15,034 bases of DNA, taken from contig CAYZEZ010000103.1 of NCBI GenBank assembly GCA_964477295.1, positions 1 to 15,034 on the forward strand, written 5' to 3'. The DNA comes from CAYZEZ01 sp964477295. Lineage in GTDB: Bacteria; Bacteroidota; Bacteroidia; Bacteroidales; SM23-62. How positions within the stretch are numbered: the first letter of the stretch is position 1; each line of letters begins with the position of its first letter. The notes below the pieces were generated by a model. That model did not search any database and had not been told where the DNA came from. It was given only the letters and a program-made list of their open reading frames with translations. Positions 6,001 to 12,347 of this stretch are shown piece after piece. Position numbers and translations under genes: made by a program.

Positions 6001-6330
6001 CTATGAATAGATAAACATCCAATTTTCAATTACCAGGTCCTGATCTGCAGCCCTGGTAGAGTTTGAATCCTCTAACATCCATTCTTCCAGTTCAACATCT
6101 TCATCTGTAAATGAATCAGTTTGGATCATCCAGTTTTCAAGATGGATTTTGCCCTCAACATCCGTACTTTCAAATGCAGGGGAAATCATCCAGTCTTCGA
6201 GGATCAATTCGGTGTCGGCAACCTGCTCAGCAGTCTTAATTCTGCATTCTTTGTTCTGGTCAGGTGATCCTGCAAAAACTGCTGCTGTAACTGTTGCGAT
6301 TACTACTAATATTGCGAATGTCTTTTTCAT
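6001..6330 (-). CDS. Secreted acidic protein with four Leu-Glu-x-Trp-Met repeats
   Basis: I know no named family or function. The 109-residue product has a clear signal peptide (residues 1-20, MKKTFAILVVIATVTAAVFA, cleavage after FA). The mature 89 residues consist almost wholly of four copies of (L/I)E(D/N/E)WM: LEDWM at 44-48, LENWM at 64-68, LEEWM at 81-85 and IENWM at 101-105, with spacings of 20, 17 and 20 residues. The linkers are acidic and rich in Ser, Thr and Asp, and the chain ends four residues after the last repeat. It is monocistronic: a strong terminator follows and about 300 gene-free bases precede it. The purine-rich AGAGAAGA ahead of the ATG could assist initiation. The start is fixed by the signal peptide. 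Export to the periplasm or cell surface is inferred from that signal. Confidence 0.85.
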   Translation of the reverse strand: MKKTFAILVVIATVTAAVFAGSPDQNKECRIKTAEQVADTELILEDWMISPAFESTDVEGKIHLENWMIQTDSFTDEDVELEEWMLEDSNSTRAADQDLVIENWMFIYS

Positions 6331-6476
6331 GGTCTTCTCTGCTTTCTGTTGATCGTATAATTAGACAACCAACTTCACAAAAGGTTTAACACAAATTATG
6401 CCACTAATTATAAAAGCCTATTGAACAGAAAGATACAATAATAAATAATTAGAAATAAGTGAACGGAAATGATACA

Positions 6477-6502
6477 GGCAATGTTCGATTATGAACATTG
6501 CC
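6477..6502. repeat. Perfect 10-bp inverted repeat
   Basis: GGCAATGTTC (6477-6486) and GAACATTGCC (6493-6502) pair perfectly around GATTAT. No T-tract follows on either strand, so it does not look like a standard terminator. It may be an operator for the LExWM gene about 150 bases away or an mRNA 3'-end stabilising hairpin for DUF2147. Confidence 0.55.
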
Positions 6503-6539
6503 GTGATCGGTAAGCCGGGAGTATGGGGATTATCGTGCA

Positions 6540-6592
6540 GGTGTGGAAGGATTAAGGTGGATAGTATATTTTGTCCACTCCATTCCCACACC
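6540..6592. repeat. Nested inverted repeat
   Basis: GGTGTGG (6540-6546) pairs with CCACACC (6586-6592), and inside it GTGGA (6557-6561) pairs with TCCAC (6574-6578). It directly adjoins the heptamer tract behind the DUF2147 gene. Confidence 0.4.
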
Positions 6593-6596
6593 CCTT

Positions 6597-6624
6597 CTGT
6601 CTTCTGAATGCTGTATTCTGTCTT
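6597..6624. repeat. Four CTGnnnn heptamer repeats
   Basis: The units are CTGTCTT, CTGAATG, CTGTATT and CTGTCTT, contiguous and in strict 7-base phase, followed by CTTCTTC. On the minus strand they read as nnnnCAG units and begin about 12 bases after the DUF2147 stop codon. They resemble the two CTGTCTA units behind the peroxiredoxin gene. Confidence 0.6.
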
Positions 6625-6635
6625 CTTCTTCAGGG

Positions 6636-7106
6636 TTATTCCATCTTTCTCTGGGTGCTTTCCTTGGTCCATGCAGAGCTTCTGCCAATAAAGCGCATTC
6701 CCATTACGTAACCTCTGATATTAAGTGTATTCTGATTTTCTTCCTCATACCACATATAACAGGAGTACGTTTTACCGCTTTTGGGATCATAGATGGTTCC
6801 ATCCTGCCATTCATTGTCTTCAGAATCATAAACAAAGCCATTGAGTAATCTTAAATCCAGTACTGGTCTGCTTCGAAGCGACTCATCCGGATTCTTATCG
6901 TCGAGATTAGGTCCTACCCCGTCATCCTCCAGCGGATCATCCAACCAGACTATCTTACCATAATATTTACCATTGGTGGCTTTAAATATTTTTATTTGTG
7001 CATCACTTTCTTCAGAAAGGTAGAACCCAAGGATCTTATCTGCCTGTGCAGCAATATAACAGGAAGAAACAAAAAATAATGATAGTAAAATCGTAATTTT
7101 TTTCAT
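6636..7106 (-). CDS. DUF2147 family exported protein
   Basis: A 156-residue member of the DUF2147 family, whose function is not established. The start at 7106 is preferred over the frame's upstream start at 7184, because it places a signal peptide first (MKKITILLSLFFVSSCYIAAQA). The Cys in SSC could make it a lipoprotein, but cleavage after AQA is equally plausible. The family landmarks follow in order: GFYLSEESDAQIKIFKA, GKYYGKIVWL, NPDESLRSRPVLDLRLLNGF, WQDGTIYDPKSGKTYSC and IRGYVMGMRFIGRSSAWTK. Length and domain order are typical. It is a single gene divergent from the CYTH-SLOG operon, with a heptamer tract directly behind its stop codon. Confidence 0.9.
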   Translation of the reverse strand: MKKITILLSLFFVSSCYIAAQADKILGFYLSEESDAQIKIFKATNGKYYGKIVWLDDPLEDDGVGPNLDDKNPDESLRSRPVLDLRLLNGFVYDSEDNEWQDGTIYDPKSGKTYSCYMWYEEENQNTLNIRGYVMGMRFIGRSSAWTKESTQRKME

Positions 7107-7301
7107 GGTCGATGGTTTTATTTGTCCGGTTGAAAATAAGTCTTTTTTTGATTTATTCCTAAGTTTGATCTGTTTCACTTTCAATTATTGAGTAATCGTT
7201 GCAATCCTACCCTTGGTATAGATTCAGCTTTAGTCGTGGAAATTATTGGGGAAACGAGCAAGATTTTTATCAATCATAAGATCAAGGTTGACAAAATGTT
7301 G

Positions 7302-7332
7302 GAGGTGCAAGAGATTGCGCCTCTGCTTTTTT
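7302..7332 (+). terminator. Terminator-like hairpin with no plus-strand gene before it
   Basis: GAGGTGCAA (7302-7310), the tetraloop GAGA, and TTGCGCCTC (7315-7323) form a 9-bp stem with one U-G pair, followed by TGC and six T. This is a textbook Rho-independent terminator on the plus strand. However, it lies between two divergent genes, directly ahead of the CYTH gene, and the closest plus-strand gene upstream ends almost 3 kb away. It must end a small RNA, or be a leader attenuator of the CYTH-SLOG operon. Confidence 0.65.
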
Positions 7333-7339
7333 ATATTTG
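7332..7339 (+). promoter_or_regulatory. Bacteroidota -7 box for the CYTH-SLOG operon
   Basis: TATATTTG matches TAnnTTTG and overlaps the T-tract of the hairpin before it. It ends only nine bases before the ATG at 7349, so transcription from it would give an almost leaderless mRNA. A clear -33 TTTG is not seen at the right distance. Confidence 0.5.
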
Positions 7340-7348
7340 TTAGTAATT

Positions 7349-7873
7349 ATGAATGTGATCAATATTGAAATAAAAGCCAGGTGCTCTCATCCCGAAGGAA
7401 TAAGGGCGGTGCTGAAATCAAAAAATGCCAGGTTTGAAGGCATTGACCACCAGGTGGATACCTATTTTAAAGTGAAAAATGGAAGGCTCAAGCTTCGGGA
7501 AGGAAACATTGAAAACAACCTGATCTATTATAAGCGAGATAATATTACCGGGCCAAAAGAGAGCGATTGCCAACTGTTCCCGACTGCTTCCGGCAGTCAC
7601 CTGAAAAATATGCTTGCCGGCTCTCTTGGAATCCTTGCAATTGTGGATAAGCAACGGGAAATATATTATATCGATAACATTAAGGTCCATATTGATGTGG
7701 TGCAGGATCTGGGCAGCTTTATCGAGATAGAAGCGTGTGATGAAAAGGGTAATGTTACAAGGGACCGGCTGTATGATCAATGCAAGGAACTTATTCAGGC
7801 TATGCATATAGTAGAGGAAGATCTGGAGAGCAGGTCGTACAGCGATTTGATTTTGGATAATGCAGACAAATAA
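7349..7873 (+). CDS. CYTH domain protein (class IV adenylate cyclase/CyaB-like)
   Basis: A triphosphate-tunnel (CYTH) fold protein of 174 residues. The ATG at 7349 is chosen over the TTG at 7337 because the family starts directly with the signature strand. That strand reads NIEIKA (residues 5-10); Asn replaces the first Glu of the general ExExK motif, as in many CyaB-like proteins I recall. Next come DTYFKVKNGRLKLRE (about 37-51), LIYYKR with its Lys-Arg pair, IYYIDNIKVHIDVVQDLG and the C-terminal FIEIEA, supplying the acidic and basic tunnel residues. Family members bind nucleotides or inorganic triphosphates with divalent metal, and some cyclise ATP; the substrate here is unknown. The SLOG-fold gene starts six bases after its stop, so the two are co-transcribed. 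Confidence 0.85.
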   Translation: MNVINIEIKARCSHPEGIRAVLKSKNARFEGIDHQVDTYFKVKNGRLKLREGNIENNLIYYKRDNITGPKESDCQLFPTASGSHLKNMLAGSLGILAIVDKQREIYYIDNIKVHIDVVQDLGSFIEIEACDEKGNVTRDRLYDQCKELIQAMHIVEEDLESRSYSDLILDNADK

Positions 7874-7879
7874 TCTGGC

Positions 7880-8365
7880 ATGATAAAAAAAATCATATCG
7901 GGGGGACAAACCGGAGCTGACCAGGGAGCCCTCGATTTCGCTTTGGAGAATGGAATAGAAGCCGGTGGCTGGTGTCCCAAAGGAAGGATATGCGAAAGTG
8001 GCATTATCCCGGAACGGTACCCTGTTGAGGAAGTAACTGAAAATGACTATCGCGTAAGGACTATGTTGAATGTAAAGGATTCGGATGGAACCCTGATAAT
8101 TATCCGGGATGGGTACTTAGAGGATGGGACCCACCTGACCATTGAATATTGCAAAAAATGTTCAAAACCTTGGTTCCTGGTTGATGTGAAAGTAATGTCG
8201 GATCAGCTGGAGTCGGTGTATTCGGCTCTTATCAGCTGGCTGAATAAAAACCAGGTATCTGTTCTGAATGTGGCAGGAAACCGTGAAAGCAACAGCCCGG
8301 GTATACAGGTGGAAACTTCCGGATTCTTGGTGCAGATTCTGGCTGAATTGAAAGATCAGCCATAA
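7880..8365 (+). CDS. SLOG-fold 'putative molybdenum carrier' protein
   Basis: A 161-residue protein of the family annotated as putative molybdenum carrier, a member of the SLOG/lysine-decarboxylase-like Rossmann superfamily that binds nucleotides or nucleotide-derived ligands. Landmarks: SGGQTGADQGALD at 7-19 (the ligand-binding GGxxGxD loop), GGWCPKGR at 29-36, IIPERYPVEE at 42-51, DGTLII at 69-74 and the C-terminal NVAGNRESNSPGI at 130-142. The molybdenum link comes from a structural annotation and is not proof of function. It starts six bases after the CYTH gene. Pairing with a nucleotide/triphosphate-binding enzyme suggests a nucleotide-related role, which is inference. Immediately after the stop codon the last ~23 codons occur again, diverged, in the same frame. 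Confidence 0.88.
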   Translation: MIKKIISGGQTGADQGALDFALENGIEAGGWCPKGRICESGIIPERYPVEEVTENDYRVRTMLNVKDSDGTLIIIRDGYLEDGTHLTIEYCKKCSKPWFLVDVKVMSDQLESVYSALISWLNKNQVSVLNVAGNRESNSPGIQVETSGFLVQILAELKDQP

Positions 8366-8368
8366 CCC

Positions 8369-8452
8369 AACAGCCCGGATATACAGGCTGAAACCGCCGG
8401 TTTGTTGCAGGAGGCCCTGGCTAAATTGGGGGGATCAGGATCAGCAGGTTAA
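8369..8452 (+). pseudogene. Diverged in-frame second copy of the SLOG gene's C-terminus
   Basis: Starting one codon past the stop, the sequence reads NSPDIQAETAGLLQEALAKL, then GGSGSAG and a stop. The end of the complete gene (8291-8365) reads NSPGIQVETSGFLVQILAEL. The copies are in the same frame with a period of 78 bases. Several differences are synonymous or conservative (ACT/ACC, GGA/GGT, Ser/Ala, Phe/Leu), as if the second copy had once evolved as coding sequence. It may be the tail of a deleted tandem paralog, or an extension reached by readthrough of the TAA. Confidence 0.7.
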
Positions 8453-8469
8453 GATGCGACAGCTCATGA

Positions 8470-8967
8470 TCACGCCTTTCTCTGATAGGTGATGAACGCA
8501 TATTCAAATTTGTTCTTTTCATCAAAAGGTTGAGTTTCCCGCTCTGTCTCATCCCATTCATCATAATTGATTTCCGGGAAATACACATCTGCCTCAAATG
8601 ATTTGAACACCCGGGTGATATATAATTTCCCGGCATGCTTTAAAAATTGTTTGTATATCATCCCTCCTCCAATAACAAAACATTCTTCTTCCGGTGCACA
8701 CATTTCCAGGGCTTCCTCTATTGATCCTGCCATATCACAGCCTTTAAAAGATTCGCCGGGGATATCGCTAATCACTATATTGGTCCGTTCTTTTAAAGGC
8801 CTGTTTTTCTCCGGCAAAGAAAGAAAGGTATTACGCCCCATAATAACTTTATGACCGGCAGTGATTCTCTTAAAACGCTTCAGGTCTTCCGATATATGCC
8901 ACAACAGTTCGTTGTTCCTGCCTATAGCATTGTTATCGGCGATGGCTACTATAATGGATATGCTCAT
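8470..8967 (-). CDS. folA: Dihydrofolate reductase
   Basis: Reduces 7,8-dihydrofolate to tetrahydrofolate with NADPH in the cytoplasm, completing the cycle begun by thymidylate synthase. The 165-residue chain is standard for bacterial DHFR. It has SIIVAIADNNAIGRNNELLWH at the N-terminus (residues 3-24 in pieces), with Trp23 and the catalytic acid Asp28 in WHISEDLKRFK. HKVIMGRNTF (39-48) and NIVIS (63-67) follow, then the NADPH-binding FVIGGGMIYKQFL near residues 96-108, and VYFPEI near 128. It lies downstream of thyA on the same strand with an 85-base gap carrying two imperfect direct repeats. The pair is the usual folate-cycle operon. Confidence 0.95.
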   Translation of the reverse strand: MSISIIVAIADNNAIGRNNELLWHISEDLKRFKRITAGHKVIMGRNTFLSLPEKNRPLKERTNIVISDIPGESFKGCDMAGSIEEALEMCAPEEECFVIGGGMIYKQFLKHAGKLYITRVFKSFEADVYFPEINYDEWDETERETQPFDEKNKFEYAFITYQRKA

Positions 8968-8981
8968 TTATTTCTTTTATC

Positions 8982-9056
8982 TCCGCCGGTTGAAACCGAC
9001 AGCAGTTGATATATTTCTCATTCCGGAATCCGCTGGTTCAAACCGACGGCAATTAA
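8982..9056. repeat. Imperfect 28-base direct repeats between thyA and folA
   Basis: Units at 8982-9009 and 9029-9056 agree at 23 of 28 positions (TCCGCcGGTTgAAACCGACaGCAgTTgA against TCCGCtGGTTcAAACCGACgGCAaTTaA, each shown here only to define the match) with a 47-base period. Each unit has a GGTTnnAACC palindromic core. The second unit covers the thyA stop codon. They may be regulatory RNA hairpins or a duplicated intergenic repeat. Confidence 0.65.
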
Positions 9057-9847
9057 ACGGAGATTTCCCCTTTAATATGAGGATAAGGATCATAATTCAC
9101 CAGTTCAAAATCCTCAAATTTAAAAGAAAAAATATCTTTCACATCCGGATTGATCTTCATTTCAGGTAAATGCCTGGGTTCCCTGGTGAGTTGCAGATTC
9201 ACCTGGTCAAGGTGGTTCAGGTAGATGTGTGCGTCACCAAGAGTATGAACAAACTCGTATGGTTTCAACCCGGTTACCTGTGCTACCATCATAAGCAACA
9301 TTGAATAGGAGGCAATATTGAACGGAACACCAAGGAATATATCAGCGCTTCTCTGGTAAAGCTGGCAGCTTAATTTGCCCTCAGAGACATAAAACTGAAA
9401 GAATATATGGCATGGGGGCAATGCCATCTTATCCAATTCTCCTACATTCCAGGCACTTATGATATGACGCCTCGAATCGGGATCTCCCTGAAGGCTGTCG
9501 ATCAGTAATTTGATCTGGTCAACCTTCCTGCCATCGGCTGCCGGCCAGCTTCTCCACTGATATCCATAGATCTGACCCAGGTCTCCGTTTTCATCGGCCC
9601 ATTCGTCCCAAATCGTCACATTATTGTCATTGAGATATTTAATATTTGTCTCACCCATAAGGAACCACAAAAGTTCGTGAATGATGGAGCGCAGATGAAG
9701 TTTTTTTGTGGTCAGCAAAGGAAATCCCTCTTCCAGGTTAAAGCGCATCTGATGACCAAAAATGCTGATTGTCCCGGTTCCTGTCCGGTCCTTTTTCTTT
9801 ATCCCTTCTTCCATTACATGTGATAGCAGATCAAGATATTGCTTCAT
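9053..9847 (-). CDS. thyA: Thymidylate synthase
   Basis: Methylates dUMP to dTMP with methylene-tetrahydrofolate, giving dihydrofolate for the neighbouring FolA. The product has 264 residues, exactly the length of the E. coli enzyme, and the catalytic Cys falls at 146 in LPPCHIFFQFYV. Other conserved blocks are DRTGTGTISIFGHQMRFNL (20-38, phosphate-binding Arg21), HELLWFLMGETN, IWDEWADENGDLGQIYGYQWRSW, DPDSRRHIISAWN (RR at 126-127, phosphate site), RSADIFLGVPFNIASYSML and DAHIYLNH. The start is supported by AAGGA twelve bases ahead of the ATG. It is first in the thyA-folA pair and divergent from the AI-2E family permease gene. Confidence 0.97.
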   Translation of the reverse strand: MKQYLDLLSHVMEEGIKKKDRTGTGTISIFGHQMRFNLEEGFPLLTTKKLHLRSIIHELLWFLMGETNIKYLNDNNVTIWDEWADENGDLGQIYGYQWRSWPAADGRKVDQIKLLIDSLQGDPDSRRHIISAWNVGELDKMALPPCHIFFQFYVSEGKLSCQLYQRSADIFLGVPFNIASYSMLLMMVAQVTGLKPYEFVHTLGDAHIYLNHLDQVNLQLTREPRHLPEMKINPDVKDIFSFKFEDFELVNYDPYPHIKGEISV

Positions 9848-9952
9848 TATTCAATTCCTTTTCAGATAATCCGATGTAAAAATACCTATTTATTGTTTTT
9901 GATTCCGGCCATGTTAATAACTTTTAAATAAATCAAATTGAGACAAAGCGGT

Positions 9953-9960
9953 TATCTTTG
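9953..9960 (+). promoter_or_regulatory. Bacteroidota -7 box for the AI-2E family gene
   Basis: TATCTTTG matches TAnnTTTG and stands 50 bases ahead of the ATG at 10011, giving a leader of about 45 bases. No good -33 TTTG is found at the standard spacing. Confidence 0.5.
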
Positions 9961-10010
9961 CCGCAGAATTCAATTAAATAATTGTAATTTTAGAACATAG
10001 CTTAAGGACT

Positions 10011-11114
10011 ATGAATAATTTCTTAAGATATTTTCTGATCACCCTGGGAGTAGTATTGCTTGGATTTCTTTTATGGTACTTTTCCTCTATAGTAGCATAT
10101 GTACTTATTGCCGGTGTTTTTGCTCTGATAGGAAGGCCGGTAGTCGATCTGCTGAGTAAAGTAAGGATCTGGAGATTTAATATGCCCCGTTCCCTGAGTG
10201 CCCTGATTACCCTGCTGTTATTATGGGTGATTGTGATCGGTTTCTTCAGGATTTTCATTCCCCTGATAGCCAATCAGGCCAATGAATTATCGAATATCGA
10301 TACGGACCTGGTCATTAAAAAACTGGAAGGCCCCTTTAACAGGATTGGAAAAATTTATTACGATTATGGTATCGCGCAGGATACAAACATGTCCTTTGAA
10401 GATTTTGTCAATGATAAAGTTCGGTCGATACTTGATATATCCATAGTTTCTGATTTTTTTTCTTACATATTCAGTCTTCTTGGCAATATTTTCATCGCCA
10501 TCTTTTCTATCTCCTTCATTTTGTTTTTCTTCCTCAAGGACCAGTCGATGTTCGCTGATTCGATTGTATTGCTTGTTCCTCAAAAACACGAAGGAGCATT
10601 GCGAAAAGCCCTCTCCTCAACACGAAAATTATTAATGAGATATTTCATCGGGATTGGTGGACAGATAACAGCCATAATTATCACTATTTCAATCGGGATG
10701 ACGATTGTGGGGATCGAGTTTCAAACGGCACTGGTCATTGGATTGATTATAGGCCTGATCAATGTTATTCCTTATGTTGGTCCATGGATCGGTGGTGCCA
10801 TCGGAATTATACTGGGCTTGGCAACAAACATTCATCTCGATTTTACCACAGCGATGTTACCCCTGGTAGGCTATATGCTTATGGTGGTATTGATTGTCCA
10901 GGTCATGGACAATATATTTTTTCAACCCCTTATCTTTTCCAGCAGTGTAAAGGCCCATCCCCTTGAAATATTCCTGGTAATCCTGATTGCTGGAACTTTA
11001 GCGGGAATTACCGGGATGATCCTGGCCATACCAACGTATACTGTTATCCGGGTTTTTGCAAAAGAATTTTTAAACAAGTTCAGGGTTGTTCAAAAATTAA
11101 CAAGGAATATATAA
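10011..11114 (+). CDS. AI-2E family (PerM/UPF0118) membrane transporter
   Basis: A 367-residue inner-membrane protein of the AI-2E exporter/PerM superfamily; members include autoinducer-2 exporters and Na+/H+ antiporters, and the substrate here cannot be told. Two helices occur at about 3-40, another pair at 60-90, then a soluble helical stretch (about 90-150). The conserved C-terminal block follows: GIGGQITAIIITISIGMTIVG, GLINVIPYVGPWIGGAIGI, DNIFFQPLIFSSSVKAHPLEIF and LAGITGMILAIPTYTVIRV (motifs given in parts; the IPYxGP and FxxP....HPL elements are diagnostic). Length and helix order match the family. It is divergent from thyA and has its own -7 box. The next gene begins 49 bases later and may be transcribed separately. 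Confidence 0.92.
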   Translation: MNNFLRYFLITLGVVLLGFLLWYFSSIVAYVLIAGVFALIGRPVVDLLSKVRIWRFNMPRSLSALITLLLLWVIVIGFFRIFIPLIANQANELSNIDTDLVIKKLEGPFNRIGKIYYDYGIAQDTNMSFEDFVNDKVRSILDISIVSDFFSYIFSLLGNIFIAIFSISFILFFFLKDQSMFADSIVLLVPQKHEGALRKALSSTRKLLMRYFIGIGGQITAIIITISIGMTIVGIEFQTALVIGLIIGLINVIPYVGPWIGGAIGIILGLATNIHLDFTTAMLPLVGYMLMVVLIVQVMDNIFFQPLIFSSSVKAHPLEIFLVILIAGTLAGITGMILAIPTYTVIRVFAKEFLNKFRVVQKLTRNI

Positions 11115-11163
11115 TCGCCATTCCTGCCAATTTATATATATTTAGAAGCGAAACAGCCAATTA

Positions 11164-12003
11164 ATGAAGTTCTTAAGGATTGTACCACTGACCCTTCTAT
11201 TGTTTTGTCCGCTTGGCAACTTCGCGCAAAACATTCCTTTTGTGGCGGATACCGTATCAGGTTGTGATACTTTATATGTTACTTTCCGGTTCATTAATTT
11301 ACCTGGAACAGATACCATTACAACACTAGACTGGGATTTCGGGAATGGCCAGACCGCCACAGGCAAGATGGATCATGATATCAATTATGAATCCACCGGT
11401 GTATTCGATGTCTCCATCAAGATAAATAACAATACCACCCTTACCAGGGAGGATTATATATCAGTTTTTCCTACTCCTGATCCATTTTTTATTTATCGGG
11501 ATTATTCCGATAGCATGGTGGTTGGGACGTATACTTATTTATTCATGAATGTTGACCAGGTGGATAATTCCCTTGATTATCAATATTTTTGGGATATGGG
11601 AGATGAAAACCATCCAACCACCAGGTCTGTAATGTATACTTTCCCGGAGGCTGGCCTTAAAAGTGTTATGCTGCAAGTGAGCCATAGTGAGGGTTGTTCC
11701 GCCTCACTGACCAGGTTTATTGAGGTGAGAGATACCCTGATCCTTCCTAATGTTTTTACCCCGAACGAGGACAATATCAATGATTACTTTAAAGTGGCCA
11801 CCAATGGATTAACGGTTTATTCGATTAAAATTTTCAGCCGGTCAGGAATCCTTGTTTACGAGGCGGAATCACCGACTATCATCTGGGATGGAAGGAATAT
11901 GTCCGGTCAGGAACTGCCTCCGGATACTTACTTTGTAATAATAAAACCAATGGATTCTTCCAGCATATTTAAAACAACAGGGTTTATCAGGCTGTTCAGA
12001 TAG
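11164..12003 (+). CDS. Secreted PKD-domain protein with type IX (type B) sorting C-terminus
   Basis: A 279-residue exported protein. Residues 1-21 are a signal peptide (cleavage near NFAQ). Two PKD-like immunoglobulin folds follow, marked by LDWDFGNG (about 58-65) and YFWDMGDE (about 141-148), each with the later VxDVSI or KSVMLQV strand. The last ~85 residues are the gliding-motility-associated C-terminal domain: LPNVFTPNEDNINDYFKV, then IFSRSGILVYE, WDGRNMSGQELPPDTYFVI and a final FIRLFR. In Bacteroidota this domain directs export and surface handling by the type IX secretion system. The small size, with only two PKD units, suggests an adhesive or structural surface protein rather than an enzyme. 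It is followed by a small membrane protein gene 29 bases on. Confidence 0.9.
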   Translation: MKFLRIVPLTLLLFCPLGNFAQNIPFVADTVSGCDTLYVTFRFINLPGTDTITTLDWDFGNGQTATGKMDHDINYESTGVFDVSIKINNNTTLTREDYISVFPTPDPFFIYRDYSDSMVVGTYTYLFMNVDQVDNSLDYQYFWDMGDENHPTTRSVMYTFPEAGLKSVMLQVSHSEGCSASLTRFIEVRDTLILPNVFTPNEDNINDYFKVATNGLTVYSIKIFSRSGILVYEAESPTIIWDGRNMSGQELPPDTYFVIIKPMDSSSIFKTTGFIRLFR

Positions 12004-12032
12004 CACAGTGGGTTTATTGTACAAAGGTTGTT

Positions 12033-12293
12033 TTGCTTTTTGCTAAAACCAGCCGGAAAAAGATTGTCATTACTCTGGTTATCCTGTGTCTGATCCCGGG
12101 ACAATATTTTGATCTTTATAACCAGATCATGCCAGGTATTGTTGGTGCATTAAAATTTGGATTAATTGAGGTCGGAACCTTTTTTGGTAATGCCGGGCTC
12201 TTTGCAGGCATTGTTGGTTATACTCTGACCCGGGTTCCACTGGTGCCGCAGAATCATCCATTTCTTGAGGAAAGCCTGGAACATCAATTCTAA
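12033..12293 (+). CDS. Small two-helix membrane protein, function unknown
   Basis: I do not recognise a characterised family. The 86-residue product has two predicted membrane helices (about residues 10-30, KIVITLVILCLIPGQYF, and 40-65, FGLIEVGTFFGNAGLFAGIV) and a polar C-terminus LVPQNHPFLEESLEHQF. No ATG precedes the first helix; the frame uses TTG at 12033, 29 bases after the preceding stop, so the start is uncertain. The protein-like amphipathic layout supports a real gene. The stop overlaps the A-tract of a terminator hairpin used by the opposite strand. Confidence 0.55.
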   Translation: MLFAKTSRKKIVITLVILCLIPGQYFDLYNQIMPGIVGALKFGLIEVGTFFGNAGLFAGIVGYTLTRVPLVPQNHPFLEESLEHQF

Positions 12294-12331
12294 AAAAATC
12301 CCCCGGCAATACAAACAACCAGGGGAGATTT
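12292..12331 (-). terminator. Rho-independent terminator, minus strand
   Basis: On the minus strand AAATCTCCCC pairs with GGGG.GATTT (nine pairs with one bulged base, 17-base loop) and runs into seven U. It stands about 17 bases past the stop of the small TPR-like gene, and its position shows that the minus strand is transcribed here. It also separates that gene from the convergent plus-strand membrane protein gene. Confidence 0.65.
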
Positions 12332-12347
12332 ATTCAGCAGTCTGGTC

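Larger units (their letters stand above)
6331..6635. other. Gene-free interval with palindrome, nested hairpin and heptamers
   Basis: No credible coding frame is seen in these 305 bases; the minus frame at 6418-6672 overlaps the DUF2147 3' end and looks non-coding. The interval holds a perfect palindrome (6477-6502), a nested inverted repeat (6540-6592) and four CTGnnnn heptamers (6597-6624). It also carries the presumed promoter of the minus-strand LExWM gene, where TTTG at 6381-6378 precedes TACGATCA by 20 bases, a poor match to the -7 consensus. Confidence 0.6.

Noticed and set aside
6418..6672. 84-residue minus-strand frame over the palindrome and heptamers
   Set aside because: It runs through inverted repeats and the end of the DUF2147 gene, with no recognisable content.
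7168..7301. 6S RNA or SRP RNA ahead of the orphan terminator
   Set aside because: No GGAA-tetraloop SRP core and no clear 6S closing-stem/bubble layout could be recognised.
7418..7909. 163-residue minus-strand frame
   Set aside because: It is fully antisense to the CYTH gene, whose family motifs are clear.
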